Of a stretch of 64,000 nucleotides of DNA, positions 1-8,493 are shown in pieces. This stretch comes from JBHOQX01 sp042408595 (GTDB lineage Bacteria > Chloroflexota > Chloroflexia > Chloroflexales > Roseiflexaceae): the NCBI GenBank assembly GCA_042408595.1, contig JBHOQX010000115.1, forward strand, positions 37,428 through 101,427, written 5' to 3'. The translations under genes were made by a program, and so were the position numbers. The first letter of the stretch is position 1. Each line of letters opens with the position of its first letter. The notes under the pieces are model-generated. The model was not told where the DNA came from, searched no databases, and saw only the letters and a program-made list of their open reading frames with translations.

Positions 1-2
1 TC

Positions 3-332
3 GGCACCGGCACGCTGCGCTACGACGCGCTGAAGAACGGCGACGTGGACGTGATCGTCGCCTTTAGCACCGATGGCCGGATCGCAGGCGACAAGCTGGT
101 GGTGCTGCAGGACGACAAGAACTTCTACCCGATCTACCAGATCGCCCCGGTCATCCGGCAGGACACGCTGGCGAAGTACCCCGACATCGCGACCATCCTG
201 AACAAGCTCGCGCCGCTGCTGGACGAACAGACGATGTCCAGCCTGAATTACCAGGTGGACGGGCCGGACAAGAAGGAGCCGAGAGACGTGGCCCGCGCCT
301 TTCTGGAGCAGAGCGGCCTGCTTACGAAATAG
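3..332 (+). CDS. Glycine betaine/choline-type ABC transporter substrate-binding protein, C-terminal part (5' end outside window)
   Basis: The reading frame is already open at base 3 and ends at 332, giving about 109 C-terminal residues. The sequence (an aspartate/valine-rich strand, then DDKNFYPIYQIAPVIR and the helix ending LLDEQTMSSLNYQVDG) resembles the C-terminal lobe of OpuC/ProX-type osmoprotectant binding proteins, in which the last helices carry the 'ls..L..ln..vd' pattern. The protein would capture a quaternary amine outside the membrane. It is followed after a repeat-containing gap by its ATPase and permease on the same strand, which supports the assignment. The signal peptide and aromatic ligand box lie outside the window, so the substrate cannot be read. 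Confidence 0.75.
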   Translation, partial: GTGTLRYDALKNGDVDVIVAFSTDGRIAGDKLVVLQDDKNFYPIYQIAPVIRQDTLAKYPDIATILNKLAPLLDEQTMSSLNYQVDGPDKKEPRDVARAFLEQSGLLTK

Positions 333-383
333 ACTCAAAGCGTTGGGGGCCACCGGCCCTCGGACGCCATCCGACCGCGCGGC

Positions 384-446
384 GGAACATCGGGCATCTT
401 GGAGGGCTGCGCCCGCCACACCGCCCCATGGCAGCCAGCTTCTGAG
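384..446 (+). repeat. Dispersed intergenic repeat R1, copy a
   Basis: A core of about 60 bases (GAACATC, ATCTTGGAGG, GCCCGCCA, CAGCTTCT in that order) recurs at 2386-2447 on the plus strand and at 47513-47570 on the minus strand. The segment just upstream (344-365, TTGGGGGCCA with a GGCC-ACC-GGCC hairpin) recurs in related form at 25058-25083. It fills most of the gap between the binding protein and ATPase genes. Confidence 0.6.
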
Positions 447-567
447 CGTGCAAAGCTCAAAGATGGAAATGCCGGGCGATTCATTCGCACGACAGACGCA
501 GTTGGGGGTTGGCGGGCACAGCCCACACCACCTCCCCGTTTCCAGGCAGATTCGTCAACGTGAACGC

Positions 568-1563
568 ATGAGCGCGATCACGATCGAAAACGTCACCAAG
601 CGGTTTGCGCAAGAGCCGCACCCGGCGGTCGACGGCGTCTCGCTATCGGTCGGCGACGGCGAGTTTGTGGTGCTGCTCGGCCCATCCGGCTGCGGCAAGA
701 CGACGCTGCTGAAAATGATCAACCGGCTGTACGAGCCGGACGGTGGGCGTATCCTGGTCGACGGAGTGGACACCACGACGATCCCGGCGACCCAGTTGCG
801 CCGGCGTATCGGGTATGTCATCCAGCAAACCGGGCTGTTCCCGCATATGCGGATCGAGGAGAACATCGCCGTGGTGCCGCGGCTGCGGGGCTGGGCGAAG
901 CCGCGGATCGACGCCCGGGTGGACGAACTGCTCGATCTCGTCGGGCTGCCGCGCGCCTACCGCACGCGCTACCCGCGCCAACTTTCCGGCGGCGAGCAGC
1001 AGCGGGTCGGCGTGGCGCGGGCGCTGGCCGCCGACCCGGCGATCGTGCTGATGGACGAGCCGTTCGGGGCGATCGACGCCATCACCCGCGCCCGGCTACA
1101 AGACGAGTTGCTGAATATTCAGCGGAAGGTGCGCAAGACCATCCTGTTCGTCACCCACGACGTGGACGAAGCGTTGCGCCTGGCCGACCAGATCGTGATC
1201 ATGCGGGCGGGCCGCGTTGTGCAGTACGATACACCGCTGCAGATCGTCGTCCATCCGGCGGATCCCTTTGTGGAGAGCCTGGTCGGCGCAGAGGATATGC
1301 TGCGCCAGCTCGGCTTGCTGACAGTCGGCGACGCGCTGGCAGCCCGCGAGGCCGGCAGGGTCGCACCCACGACGGACGGGCTGCCGACGGTGTCCCCAGA
1401 CGACGACCTGCGCCACGTGCTGGTGGCGTTGATTCGCAGCGGCGCGCCGGCGGTCGCCGTGGTCGATGACGATGGGCGGCCCCTAGGGCGGCTGACCTTC
1501 GACGACCTGCGGGCGGCGGTTGTGTCGCCAGGTTCCGTCGTCATGCTTCAGCGGGCGGAGTGA
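568..1563 (+). CDS. Osmoprotectant ABC transporter ATP-binding protein with CBS region (OpuCA/ProV family)
   Basis: 331-residue ABC ATPase that energises quaternary-amine uptake. Visible: Walker A GPSGCGKTT (about 38-46), Q-loop glutamines at 86-87, signature LSGGEQQR (about 139-146), Walker B IVLMDEP (about 159-165) and the H-loop in FVTHDVDEAL. The last 80 residues form a CBS-like region (PTVSPDDDLRHVLVALIRSG, then VAVVDDDGRPLG), as in OpuCA/ProV, where CBS domains sense ionic strength; only one clear CBS repeat is seen. I chose the ATG at 568 because the upstream in-frame extension lies in repeat R1 and the residues before MSAITIENV are not protein-like. The permease follows after 115 bases, so the three genes are likely co-transcribed. 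Confidence 0.9.
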   Translation: MSAITIENVTKRFAQEPHPAVDGVSLSVGDGEFVVLLGPSGCGKTTLLKMINRLYEPDGGRILVDGVDTTTIPATQLRRRIGYVIQQTGLFPHMRIEENIAVVPRLRGWAKPRIDARVDELLDLVGLPRAYRTRYPRQLSGGEQQRVGVARALAADPAIVLMDEPFGAIDAITRARLQDELLNIQRKVRKTILFVTHDVDEALRLADQIVIMRAGRVVQYDTPLQIVVHPADPFVESLVGAEDMLRQLGLLTVGDALAAREAGRVAPTTDGLPTVSPDDDLRHVLVALIRSGAPAVAVVDDDGRPLGRLTFDDLRAAVVSPGSVVMLQRAE

Positions 1564-1678
1564 TGCTTCCTTTCGATAAGAGGAACACAGGTAGACGGAT
1601 GGAAGCGAGCCGATTCGCCACCCTGCCGATCCTACCCCCTCGCAGCGTTCGACCCTCCCGCCTCGATCGTCGACCTCG

Positions 1679-2308
1679 ATGACTTACCTCCTCAACAACT
1701 CCGACCGGGTCGCCGGGCTGTTCGGGCAGCACCTGCTGTTGACGCTCATCGCCCTGGCGATCGCGCTGGTGATCGCGCTGCCGCTCGGCGTGCTGATCGC
1801 CCGGGTGCACTGGCTGCGCGGGCCGGTGCTTGGCGCGCTCGGCGTGATCTACACCATCCCCAGCCTCTCGCTGCTGGTCCTGCTCATCCCCTGGCTCGGC
1901 CTCTCCCCGACGACGGCAATCGTGGCGCTGGTGGCCTATGCGCAGCTCGTGCTGGTGCGCAACACGCTGGTCGGGCTGACCGGTATCGACCCGGCGCTCA
2001 TCGAAGCGGCGCGCGGGATGGGTATGAGCGACGGGCAGCGCCTCTGGCGGGTGGAGCTGCCGCTGGCGCTGCCGCTGATCCTGGCCGGGGTGCGGCTCGC
2101 GGCGATCTCGATCATCGGCATCGGCACGATCGCGGCGTTCATCGGCGCCGGCGGGCTGGGCGTGCTGCTGTTCGAGGGCGTCCGTACGACGAACGGACAG
2201 AAGATCGTCGCCGGGGCGATCGCCGTCTCGGCACTGGCCGCCCTGGCAAACGGCGTCCTGCGCCTGCTAGAGCGACGCGCCGCGCTCGCGATCCACGGCG
2301 AGGGGTGA
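1679..2308 (+). CDS. Osmoprotectant ABC transporter permease (OpuCB family)
   Basis: 209-residue integral membrane protein with five to six hydrophobic segments (for example LLLTLIALAIALVIALPLGV). The permease coupling (EAA) loop is visible around residue 107: EAARGMGMSDGQRLWRVELP. The length matches the short OpuCB/OpuCD permeases of this family. It forms the membrane channel for the ATPase encoded directly upstream. Only one permease is visible; a second one may lie upstream of the window or this protein may act as a homodimer. The next gene is on the opposite strand, so the operon ends here. Confidence 0.9.
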   Translation: MTYLLNNSDRVAGLFGQHLLLTLIALAIALVIALPLGVLIARVHWLRGPVLGALGVIYTIPSLSLLVLLIPWLGLSPTTAIVALVAYAQLVLVRNTLVGLTGIDPALIEAARGMGMSDGQRLWRVELPLALPLILAGVRLAAISIIGIGTIAAFIGAGGLGVLLFEGVRTTNGQKIVAGAIAVSALAALANGVLRLLERRAALAIHGEG

Positions 2309-2385
2309 GTCGGCCACAGGGCGCTGCAGGCGCAGCGGGCGCAGGGGTGTGAGGGAGACGCCCCGCTGCCCGCGCGGCGGGGAGC

Positions 2386-2447
2386 AGAACATCAGGGATC
2401 TTGGAGGACGCAGCCCGCCAGACCTTCCTATTGCAGACAGCTTCTCA
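2386..2447 (+). repeat. Dispersed intergenic repeat R1, copy b
   Basis: Second plus-strand copy of the element at 384-446: GAACATC, GATCTTGGAGG, GCCCGCCA and CAGCTTCT occur in the same order and spacing, about two kilobases away on the other side of the transporter genes. The remainder of the gap to 2554 holds a short ATCTGCAATC repeat (family R2) at 2526-2556 and no gene. Confidence 0.6.
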
Positions 2448-2554
2448 CCTGCGGAGGGGCGCTCGTGCTGAAGCCGGCAGCATTGGATGCATGAATGAGT
2501 GTATCGGATCGGCATACGATCCCTGCGATCTGCAATCGACAATCTGCAATCGCG

Positions 2555-4561
2555 CTAGTCGTCCGCAGGCGACAGATAGCGCTGGAACCACTGGAGGTAG
2601 CGGCGGAAGCGGTCGAGCTGGTGGGCACGCTCGCGGATGGCGTGCCCCTCGCGCGGGTAGACGACCAGCTCCGCCGGCACGCCGTGATCCTTCAGCGCGC
2701 GGAAGAACTCGTAGCTCTGCCCGATGGGCACAATGCTATCGTCCTGCCCGTGGATGATCAGCGCTGGCGTGCGGACGTTCGCGACGAAGTGGATGGGCGA
2801 GCGGCGGTCGTAGATCCCGCCCTGCTCATACGGGCTGGCGCGCAGCGAGACGCGATCCCAGGCACCGATGCTGGCCTCGCCATGGAACGAGCGCCAGTGC
2901 GTGATCGCCGCGCCGACGACCGCCGCGCGGAACCGGTCGGTCTGGGTGATCGCCCAGGCGCTCATGAAGCCGCCGTAGCTCCAGCCGCCGATGCCGAGCC
3001 GCTGCGGGTCGGCGATGCCCAGCGCCACGACGTGATCGACGCCGGCCATGATGTCGGCGAAGTCGCGCCCGCCGAAGTCGCCGATGTTGGCCTCGGTGAA
3101 GGCGACGCCCCAGCCGACGCTGCCGCGCGGGTTCGGCAGCAGCACGGCGAAGCCGGCCCCGGCCAGCGCCTGCTGCATCCGCCAGCCGCTGGCGTAGAAC
3201 CCCTGGACGTACAACCAGGCCGGCCCGCCATGCACCCAGGTGACAAGCGGCAGGCGCTCACCTTCGCGGTAGCCGGGCGGCAGGATCAGCAGCCCCTGGA
3301 TCTCCAGCCCATCATCGCTTCGCCAGCGCAGCACCCGTGTCTCGCCCAGCGCGAACCCGTCGATCGGCGGTTGAACGCCGGTGAGCTGGCGCCAGGCACC
3401 GATCGCGCGGTGGGCATCGGGCGCCGCGCCCGCCGCATCCTCAGACTGTGGCGGTCGGCCGTCGGTGGTCGGGCGGCGGTGATCGGTCGCCGTGGCGAGC
3501 CATACCTCCGGCGGGTGGGCCGCGTCGGAGCGGATGGCGGCGAAGGTGCCGTCCGCGGCGATGTGCGCGGCGCTGAAGTGCTCGTCGAAGGCGGCCGGCC
3601 CGCGCCAACGGACGGCGCGCTCGCCGGTCGCGGCATCGAGCCGCCCGATCGCCGCCTCGCCGTTCTCATACGCCAGGAAGTCGAGCGCGGCGCTGTCCGC
3701 CGCCCAGTTGATCCACCAGATGCTGCCGCCGTAGCCGGCGGTCAGGGTGCGCGCCGGGCCGCCGCCCCGCGGGACGAGCAGCACGTCTCCGCCGTTGATA
3801 CCGCGGTCGCTCCAGATCGCCGAGAGGAACGCCACCTGCTGGCCATCGGGCGAGACACGCGGGCATGCCAGCCCTTTCTCGGGCGTCCGGTAGAGCAGGC
3901 GCGCCGGGCCGCCCTCCGGGCCGACCGCGTACAGGCACGGCTCGAACCACGACCACTCGTACGGCTCGGCCCCGGTGACCAGCACCAAGCCGCCGTCCGG
4001 CGCCCAGGCGAACTCCCAGACCTGCATCTCACCGGTGATCTGGCGCGTCGCGCCGGTCGCTACGTCAACCGTCCAGACGCGCCGCCAGCGGTGCAGCTTC
4101 TCGACCTCGATCGCCCCACCGCTCTCCTCCCGCCGTGTGCGCTCCTCGTCCGGCTCCGGGTCGTCCATCAGAAAGGCGATGCGCGTCCCGTCCGGCGACC
4201 AGGCGATCTCCACCACGGCGCACGGCTGGTTGGTCAGGCGGCGCGCCTCGCCGCCGTTACGATCAAGCAGGTAGATCTGCGGCGTGCCGTCATCCTCGCG
4301 GTCGGACAGGAACGCCAGCGTGCGGCCGTCGGGCGACCAGCGGGGGGCGGTATCGGCGCGCGGGCCGGTCGTCCAGGGGCGGGCCGCGCCGCCCGCGGCG
4401 GGCACAACCCAGATCTGGCTGCGCGGTGCGCTGGTGTCCGTCTTAAAGGAATCGGCGACAACAAACGCGATCAGGGCGCCGTCCGGGCTGATCTGCACAT
4501 CACCGACTTCTTTGAACGCCAGGAGATCTTCGGGCGTGATCGGGCGCGGTTGGGCGGTCAT
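2555..4561 (-). CDS. S9 family serine peptidase (prolyl oligopeptidase / acylaminoacyl-peptidase type)
   Basis: 668 residues: an N-terminal beta-propeller (repeated 'WSPDG' blades such as RWSPDGRTLAFLSDR and AWSPDGTRIAFLMDD, roughly 1-390) followed by an alpha/beta hydrolase domain. The catalytic triad is visible: Ser about 528 in GGWSYGGFMS, Asp about 607 in IHGQDDS and His about 640 in REGHA. No signal peptide is seen, so it is likely a cytoplasmic oligopeptidase. One stretch between propeller and hydrolase (ATDHRRPTTDGRPPQSEDAA, about bases 3420-3500) is low-complexity and resembles the local intergenic repeats read in frame. Gene lies downstream of tyrS on the same strand, separated by an inverted repeat. 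Confidence 0.92.
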   Translation of the reverse strand: MTAQPRPITPEDLLAFKEVGDVQISPDGALIAFVVADSFKTDTSAPRSQIWVVPAAGGAARPWTTGPRADTAPRWSPDGRTLAFLSDREDDGTPQIYLLDRNGGEARRLTNQPCAVVEIAWSPDGTRIAFLMDDPEPDEERTRREESGGAIEVEKLHRWRRVWTVDVATGATRQITGEMQVWEFAWAPDGGLVLVTGAEPYEWSWFEPCLYAVGPEGGPARLLYRTPEKGLACPRVSPDGQQVAFLSAIWSDRGINGGDVLLVPRGGGPARTLTAGYGGSIWWINWAADSAALDFLAYENGEAAIGRLDAATGERAVRWRGPAAFDEHFSAAHIAADGTFAAIRSDAAHPPEVWLATATDHRRPTTDGRPPQSEDAAGAAPDAHRAIGAWRQLTGVQPPIDGFALGETRVLRWRSDDGLEIQGLLILPPGYREGERLPLVTWVHGGPAWLYVQGFYASGWRMQQALAGAGFAVLLPNPRGSVGWGVAFTEANIGDFGGRDFADIMAGVDHVVALGIADPQRLGIGGWSYGGFMSAWAITQTDRFRAAVVGAAITHWRSFHGEASIGAWDRVSLRASPYEQGGIYDRRSPIHFVANVRTPALIIHGQDDSIVPIGQSYEFFRALKDHGVPAELVVYPREGHAIRERAHQLDRFRRYLQWFQRYLSPADD

Positions 4562-4608
4562 AGGGGGCTCTTTCTGTGCAACAGGCGGCGCGCTGTAGAT
4601 GAGCGAGG

Positions 4609-4777
4609 CAGGACGAAGGGCGAATGGCGAGAGCAGGCTATCAAGCGCTCATAGGCCGTTGCCTATGGCCCTCCGCTTGGATTCGCACGAGCGACGCCGT
4701 GCCGTATCGGAGCGGTGCGCGGACGCCGCATGTTCGGATCGTTCGATTGGGAAGGCGGCATTCGTCCTTCGTCACCC
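4609..4777. repeat. Inverted repeat IR-1 (GACGAAGGACGAA arms) between tyrS and the S9 peptidase gene
   Basis: Arm GGACGAAGGGCGAATGGC (from 4610) and arm GCATTCGTCCTTCGTC (4758-4773) are inverted copies. The right arm starts exactly at the tyrS stop codon. Related inverted repeats are at 26831-26887, 33031-33133, 42641-42724 and 62972-63050. The 130 bases between the arms show no gene. Confidence 0.7.
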
Positions 4778-5983
4778 ATCCTTCGCGACCTCCCGCACCT
4801 CGACAAACTTGCGCCGCCCGACCTGCACGATCACCGGCGCGCCCGGGTCGATCAGCAGGGCCTGGTCATCGACCCGCTCCTCGTTGGCGCGCACGCCGCC
4901 CCCGGCGATCAGCCGGCGCGCCTCGCTCTTGCTCGCCGCCAGCCCCGCAGCGACCAGCAGATCGACGATGCTGGTCGGCGCGGCGATCTCGAAGACCGGG
5001 ATGTCGTCCGGACGCTCGCGCCGGCTGAACTGCGCCACCCAGCGCGCCTCGGCCGCCGTGGCATCCGCCGGGGCGTGGAACTGCGCGACGATCTCGCGCG
5101 CCAGCCGCTTCTTCAACTCCATCGGGTTGACCGTGCCGGCGGCCATCGCCTGCTGCATCTCGGCGATCTCGGCCAGCGGCACGTCCGTCAGCACCTCGAA
5201 GTAGAGTGGCAGCACATCGTCGCTCATCGACATGATTTTGCTGTACATCTCGAAGGGTGGCATGCGGATGTCGATCGTGTTATTGAACGTCTTGCCCATC
5301 TTGCGGCCATCGGTGCCGGGGATGAGCGGGACGAGCAGGATGTCCTGCGGCGTCATGCCGAGCTGCGCCATGAGCTCGCGGCCGGCCAGGTTGTTGAACT
5401 TCTGGTCGGTGCCGCCGAACTCCACATCCGGGTTGACCATCACCGAATCGTAGCCCTGGAGCATCGGGTACATCAGTTCGAGGATCGTCAGCTTGCCGCC
5501 CTCTTCGTAGCGCTTGCGGAAGGTCTCGTGCGCCAGCATCTGCGCCAGCGTGAAGCGCCCGGCCAAGTTCAGCGCCTGCTCCAGGTTGAACGTCCCGAAC
5601 CACTCGCTCTGCCAGCGCACCTCGGTGCGCTCGCGGTCGACGATGCGAAAGAACTGATCGAGGTAGGTCTCGGCGTTGTCGCGGACGGTGGCGGCGTCCA
5701 GACGCGGGCGGGTCTCATCCCGGCCGCTCGGGTCGCCGATCTGCGCCGTCCAGTCGCCGACGATCAGGACGACCTGGTGGCCCAGCTCCTGGAATTTGCG
5801 CAGTTTGCGCAGGCCGACGGCATGGCCGATGTGCATGTCCGGCTTGGTCGGATCGAAGCCCTGCTTCAGGCGCAGTTTGCGCCCGCTGGCCAGCTTGCGG
5901 CGTAGGTCGGCCTCGACCAGCACCTCGGCGACGCCGCGGGTCAGGAGTTCGTCGATCTCGTTCACAGGCGCTGCCTTTCTCAT
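4772..5983 (-). CDS. tyrS: Tyrosine--tRNA ligase
   Basis: 403 residues, class I synthetase that charges tRNA-Tyr. Visible: the HIGH signature as HIGH (about 51-54, after PDM), the tyrosine pocket region IGDPSGRDETRP, the GGTDQKFN loop, the KMSKS signature as KMGKT (about 228-232), and a C-terminal S4 RNA-binding domain (SIVDLLVAAGLAASKSEARRLI). The ATG at 5983 is used; a GTG at 5965 is an alternative with a better placed AGAAAGG ribosome site. A TTG at 5992 falls in the terminator T-run and was rejected. Expression is likely controlled by the leader at 5991-6174. Confidence 0.95.
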   Translation of the reverse strand: MRKAAPVNEIDELLTRGVAEVLVEADLRRKLASGRKLRLKQGFDPTKPDMHIGHAVGLRKLRKFQELGHQVVLIVGDWTAQIGDPSGRDETRPRLDAATVRDNAETYLDQFFRIVDRERTEVRWQSEWFGTFNLEQALNLAGRFTLAQMLAHETFRKRYEEGGKLTILELMYPMLQGYDSVMVNPDVEFGGTDQKFNNLAGRELMAQLGMTPQDILLVPLIPGTDGRKMGKTFNNTIDIRMPPFEMYSKIMSMSDDVLPLYFEVLTDVPLAEIAEMQQAMAAGTVNPMELKKRLAREIVAQFHAPADATAAEARWVAQFSRRERPDDIPVFEIAAPTSIVDLLVAAGLAASKSEARRLIAGGGVRANEERVDDQALLIDPGAPVIVQVGRRKFVEVREVAKDG

Positions 5984-5990
5984 GCGGCAC

Positions 5991-6021
5991 AAACAAAAGA
6001 CGCGGACCGGCGGTCCACGTC
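5991..6021 (-). terminator. Intrinsic terminator in the tyrS leader (attenuator)
   Basis: Read on the minus strand, GACGTGGACC (6021-6012), loop GCC, GGTCCGCGTC (6008-5999) forms a 10-bp stem with one G-T pair, followed by TTTTGTTT. It lies between the tyrS promoter and the start codon, only 8-10 bases before the ATG, so it must act as an attenuator rather than as an end-of-gene signal. The stem contains GTGGACCGC, similar to the T-box core, but see the finding for a mismatch. Confidence 0.8.
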
Positions 6022-6144
6022 TCGGAGGTCAGTTCTACCGTTCGTGGCGCGCCAGCAGCTCACCCCGCCGGCGGGCGATCATACTCAGCCGTGTACTGCT
6101 GGCCGCTGCCTTGGCGCATGGTTGGCTCCGTGGCGGACCCATCT

Positions 6145-6174
6145 ATCGTAGCACGCGGTGCGGCGGGCTGTCAA
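6145..6174 (-). promoter_or_regulatory. Sigma-70-type promoter of tyrS
   Basis: On the minus strand TTGACA (6174-6169), an 18-base spacer and TACGAT (6150-6145). The predicted transcript starts near 6138 and has a leader of about 150 bases containing a CCAGCAG/CTGCTGG stem (about 6103-6053) and the terminator at 5991-6021. Confidence 0.75.
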
Positions 6175-6349
6175 GCGCCAAACGACATGCTGCTGGGCGT
6201 GTGTGCTGCCTGGCACCAGGGCGCCCGGTGCTGCGGCGGTGGCAGGCAGGCCAGCGCGTGCCGGCCCCTGCCGTGCGCCGGCGCATACGACCTACGACCC
6301 ATGGCATTCATCGGGCACATGTCGCATCGACGATTCAGTCTTGTGACAC

Positions 6350-6378
6350 TTGCAATCTTGTAACAGGTGAGATATACT
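6350..6378 (+). promoter_or_regulatory. Sigma-70-type promoter of the metal ABC transporter operon
   Basis: TTGCAA (6350-6355), 17-base spacer, TATACT (6373-6378). It points toward the binding-protein gene at 6502, leaving a leader of about 115 bases. The region 6180-6340 between this and the divergent tyrS promoter shows no gene. Confidence 0.7.
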
Positions 6379-6456
6379 CTCAACTGCACGGCGCGCCGCC
6401 AGATACTCTGCGTCTCAAGGGCACATCGCGCCGCTCATTTCTGAGACAATGTTCTT

Positions 6457-6482
6457 CTCACTTGTGCAAGTGTGCAAGTGAG
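6457..6482 (+). promoter_or_regulatory. Palindromic operator candidate upstream of the metal transporter operon
   Basis: CTCACTTG (6457-6464) and CAAGTGAG (6475-6482) are a perfect 8-base inverted repeat. A third CAAGTG lies between them, so the site is CACTTG-TG-CAAGTG-TG-CAAGTG. Its place in the leader just before a metal importer suggests a metalloregulator (Zur, MntR/DtxR type) site; the regulator is not in the window. Confidence 0.5.
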
Positions 6483-6501
6483 CGCGTAACCGGGAACAGC
6501 T

Positions 6502-7491
6502 ATGCAGATCGAGACGACGACCGCGCGCCCGGCGCGCTGGCTCCTGCTGATCGTAGCCGGGCTGCTGCTCGCGGCCTGCGGCAGTGCGGCATCCCCAGCC
6601 CCCACCGCCGCGCCGGCCCCCACCGCCGCGCTCCAGCCGCCCCCCGGCCTGAGCCGGGACACAAGCGCCACGGCGCGCACGATCAAGGTGGTGACGACGA
6701 TGAGCGTCCTGGCCGACATGATCCGGAACGTCGGCGGGGAGCGTGTCGAGGCGCAGAACATCATCCCGATCGGCGCGGGGCCGGAGGACTACCAGCCGAC
6801 GCCGCAGGACGCCCAGGCGATCGCCACGGCGGATATCGTCTTTTTCAACGGCCATGGGCTGGAGGCATGGCTCGAAGACCTGTTCAAGAGCGCCGGCCGG
6901 CCTGACCAGCCGCGCATCGAGGTCTCCGAAGGGCTGACCGGGATCGACGCCGATGAGGAGTTCAAAGAAGGCAACCCGCACTTCTGGCTGAGCGCCGCCT
7001 ACGGGGCGAAGTATGTCGAGAAGATTCGCGACGGCCTCATTCGGGTCGATCCGGAGGGTAAAGCGACCTACGAGGCGAACGCCGCGAGGTACAGCGCCGA
7101 ATTGCTGGCGCTGAACGAGGAGCTCAAGCAGCAGGCCGCGACACTTCCGGCATCCGCGCGCAAGCTGGTGACGAACCACGACGCGTTCCCATATTTCGCG
7201 CAAGCGTACGGCTTCACCGTCGTCGGCGCGATCCTGCCGAACCCGGAGGCCGAGCCGTCCGCCGGCGACCTGGCACAGCTTGTGCGCGACATCCGCGCCC
7301 AGGGCGTCAAGGCGATCTTCTCCGAGTCGCAGTTCAACCCGAAGCTCAGCGAGACGCTCGCAAAGGAAGCCGGGGTCAAGGTGGTCTGTAGCCTGTACAC
7401 CGACACGCTCGGCGACAGCACCTCCGGTGTCACCAGTTATGTCAATCTGCTACGCTATGATATGAAGACGATTGTGGAGGCCCTCCGGTGA
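6502..7491 (+). CDS. Metal ABC transporter substrate-binding lipoprotein (ZnuA/TroA family)
   Basis: 329 residues. A lipoprotein signal ends LLLAAC with the lipidated Cys at 26, followed by an Ala/Pro/Thr linker to about 60. The TroA-type fold follows (KVVTTMSVLADMIRNVGG). Candidate metal ligands are H160 (NPHFW), H226 (TNHDAFPYF) and D301 (YTDTLG). The usual first histidine ('PHxYxP') is replaced by Glu95 in PEDYQP; H118 in NGHGLE is nearby. It delivers Zn2+ or Mn2+ to the permease encoded downstream with the ATPase. Which metal it binds cannot be read from sequence. Confidence 0.9.
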   Translation: MQIETTTARPARWLLLIVAGLLLAACGSAASPAPTAAPAPTAALQPPPGLSRDTSATARTIKVVTTMSVLADMIRNVGGERVEAQNIIPIGAGPEDYQPTPQDAQAIATADIVFFNGHGLEAWLEDLFKSAGRPDQPRIEVSEGLTGIDADEEFKEGNPHFWLSAAYGAKYVEKIRDGLIRVDPEGKATYEANAARYSAELLALNEELKQQAATLPASARKLVTNHDAFPYFAQAYGFTVVGAILPNPEAEPSAGDLAQLVRDIRAQGVKAIFSESQFNPKLSETLAKEAGVKVVCSLYTDTLGDSTSGVTSYVNLLRYDMKTIVEALR

Positions 7492-7578
7492 GCGTCGGAC
7501 GATCAGGCGGTCAGATGGTCAGACGGTCACCTGTCTCTAACATGTCATCAGCAATCTCTCGCTGCCAACGGACAGTCC

Positions 7579-8382
7579 ATGAACCCTCCGCTTCACCAGC
7601 TTGACCTACCGCTCCGGCCCACGGCCGCCGCACCGCCGGCCATCGAGGTGCGCGATCTGACAGTGCGCTACGACGGCGCGCCGGCGCTGGAGCACATGAC
7701 GTTCAGCATCCCCGCCGGGTCGCTGATCGGTATCATCGGACCGAACGGCGCCGGCAAGTCCACGTTGATGAAGGCGATCCTTGGCTTGGTCCCGGCCGAG
7801 CGCGGCGAGATTCGGGTTGGCGGGGCGCCGCTGGCCCGGCGCGGGGGGCGCGTCGCCTACGTGCCGCAGCGCGACGCGATCAACTGGCGCTTCCCGGCGA
7901 CGGTCGCGGAGGTCGTGCTGATGGGGCGCTACGGGCGGATCGGCTGGCTGCGCCGGCCCGGCCGGGCGGACCGCGCGGCGGTGCGGCGCGCGCTGGAGCA
8001 GGTCGGCATGGCGAGCTACGCCGCCCGCCCGATCGACGAGCTGTCCGGCGGGCAGCAGCAGCGCGTCTTCCTGGCTCGGGCGCTGGCGCAGGAGCCGGAC
8101 GTCCTGCTGCTCGACGAGCCGATCAGCGGGGTGGACGCGCCGACACAGGACGCGGTGCTCCAGATTCTCCACCGGCTGGCGATGAGCGGCAAGACGCTGC
8201 TGCTCACGACACACGACCTGCGCTGTAATATGCAGTACTTCGACGGGCTGATGGCGCTCAACCGGCGGCTGGTCGCGCTCGGCCGCCCGGACGAGGTGCT
8301 GACGCCCAGGGTGCTCGCCGCGACCTACGGGGCGCAGCTGGTGCTGGCGGACGGGACGGAAGTGACGCTGTTGCCGAACTAG
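7579..8382 (+). CDS. Metal ABC transporter ATP-binding protein (ZnuC/MntB type)
   Basis: 267-residue ATPase of the metal importer. Walker A GPNGAGKST (about 54-62), signature LSGGQQQR (about 155-162), Walker B VLLLDEP (about 175-181), H-loop LLTTHDL. The first 20 residues (PPLHQLDLPLRPTAAAPP) are an unstructured extension before the ABC core. It starts 87 bases after the binding protein; that gap holds a GTCAGA-rich phrase-like repeat and no gene. It pairs with the permease at 8494. Confidence 0.93.
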   Translation: MNPPLHQLDLPLRPTAAAPPAIEVRDLTVRYDGAPALEHMTFSIPAGSLIGIIGPNGAGKSTLMKAILGLVPAERGEIRVGGAPLARRGGRVAYVPQRDAINWRFPATVAEVVLMGRYGRIGWLRRPGRADRAAVRRALEQVGMASYAARPIDELSGGQQQRVFLARALAQEPDVLLLDEPISGVDAPTQDAVLQILHRLAMSGKTLLLTTHDLRCNMQYFDGLMALNRRLVALGRPDEVLTPRVLAATYGAQLVLADGTEVTLLPN

Positions 8383-8493
8383 GGGTCAGAGTCGCGGGTC
8401 TGGGATCAGGAGGGGCGCAGCTCTCCAGGCTATGGCTCCAATTTCTGCCCCGCTAGTCTATACACCTTGCACTCCACCCTCTGCACCCTGGCC

